Below, one piece after another: positions 18,840-18,897 of a stretch of DNA of 18,897 nucleotides. Under the pieces are notes generated by a model, which did no database searches, was not told the origin of the DNA, and was given only the letters and a program-made list of their open reading frames with translations. This DNA comes from Larix sibirica (lineage: Eukaryota > Streptophyta > Pinopsida > Pinales > Pinaceae): the NCBI GenBank assembly GCA_004151065.3, contig NWUY0300013036.1:82368-101264 (forward strand), given 5' to 3'. The first letter of the stretch is position 1, and every line of letters starts with the position of its first letter. The position numbers and the translations under genes are program-made.

Positions 18840-18897
18840 TGACCCTTTAAGACAAAACAAAGCTAGGGGATTGAGCTTTGAGGAGTTTGTCACCTTG

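Overview
The window looks like nuclear DNA of a seed plant. It holds one split gene with plant-like GT-AG introns, embedded in degenerate non-LTR and LTR retroelements. The LINE proteins resemble plant LINE ORF1/ORF2 types that I associate most with gymnosperms. That assignment is an impression I could not test. There is no bacterial, organellar or viral operon, and no CRISPR array.

Layout, left to right. 1-110 holds a tRNA-like (Pol III box) fragment on the minus strand. About 281-1530 is a decayed copy of an unrecognised coiled-coil reading frame, split by a 225-bp SINE-like insertion with a 13-bp target duplication. A CCGG-rich patch with one N (1609) follows. About 1640-8370 is a long dead LINE on the minus strand (LINE A). 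Its ORF1 (about 7606-6465) has a nearly recognisable zinc knuckle, and its ORF2 (6062 to about 1650) has endonuclease, reverse transcriptase and thumb regions. A 1460-bp solo LTR (2486-3945, target duplication atccc) interrupts the reverse transcriptase. LINE A also carries three local tandem duplications. At 8836-9615 a tRNA-like hairpin head precedes a second, better preserved copy of the coiled-coil frame. 9703-10110 is a repeat-rich stretch ending in a 156-bp nested palindrome.

10338 to about 12560 is a second LINE (LINE B, plus strand), with ORF1 and the endonuclease part of ORF2 only. A gag fragment (12730-13147) and an LTR with primer binding site on the minus strand (13830 onwards) follow. 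14571-15595 is the most gene-like part: three intact minus-strand exons encode the C-terminal 116 residues of a CPBP (CAAX/Rce1-like) intramembrane protease with all three family motifs. Just upstream of its first visible exon, probably in an intron, sits the 5' LTR and broken gag of a Ty1-copia element (15722 to about 17110). Five W-box cores lie in that LTR. 17121-18430 has no recognisable gene beyond a short uncertain frame, and the window ends in a 137-bp tandem repeat.

Apart from the protease, the genes here do not cooperate. The region is a record of nested insertions: the SINE entered coiled-coil copy 1, the solo LTR entered LINE A, and a copia element landed beside the protease exons.
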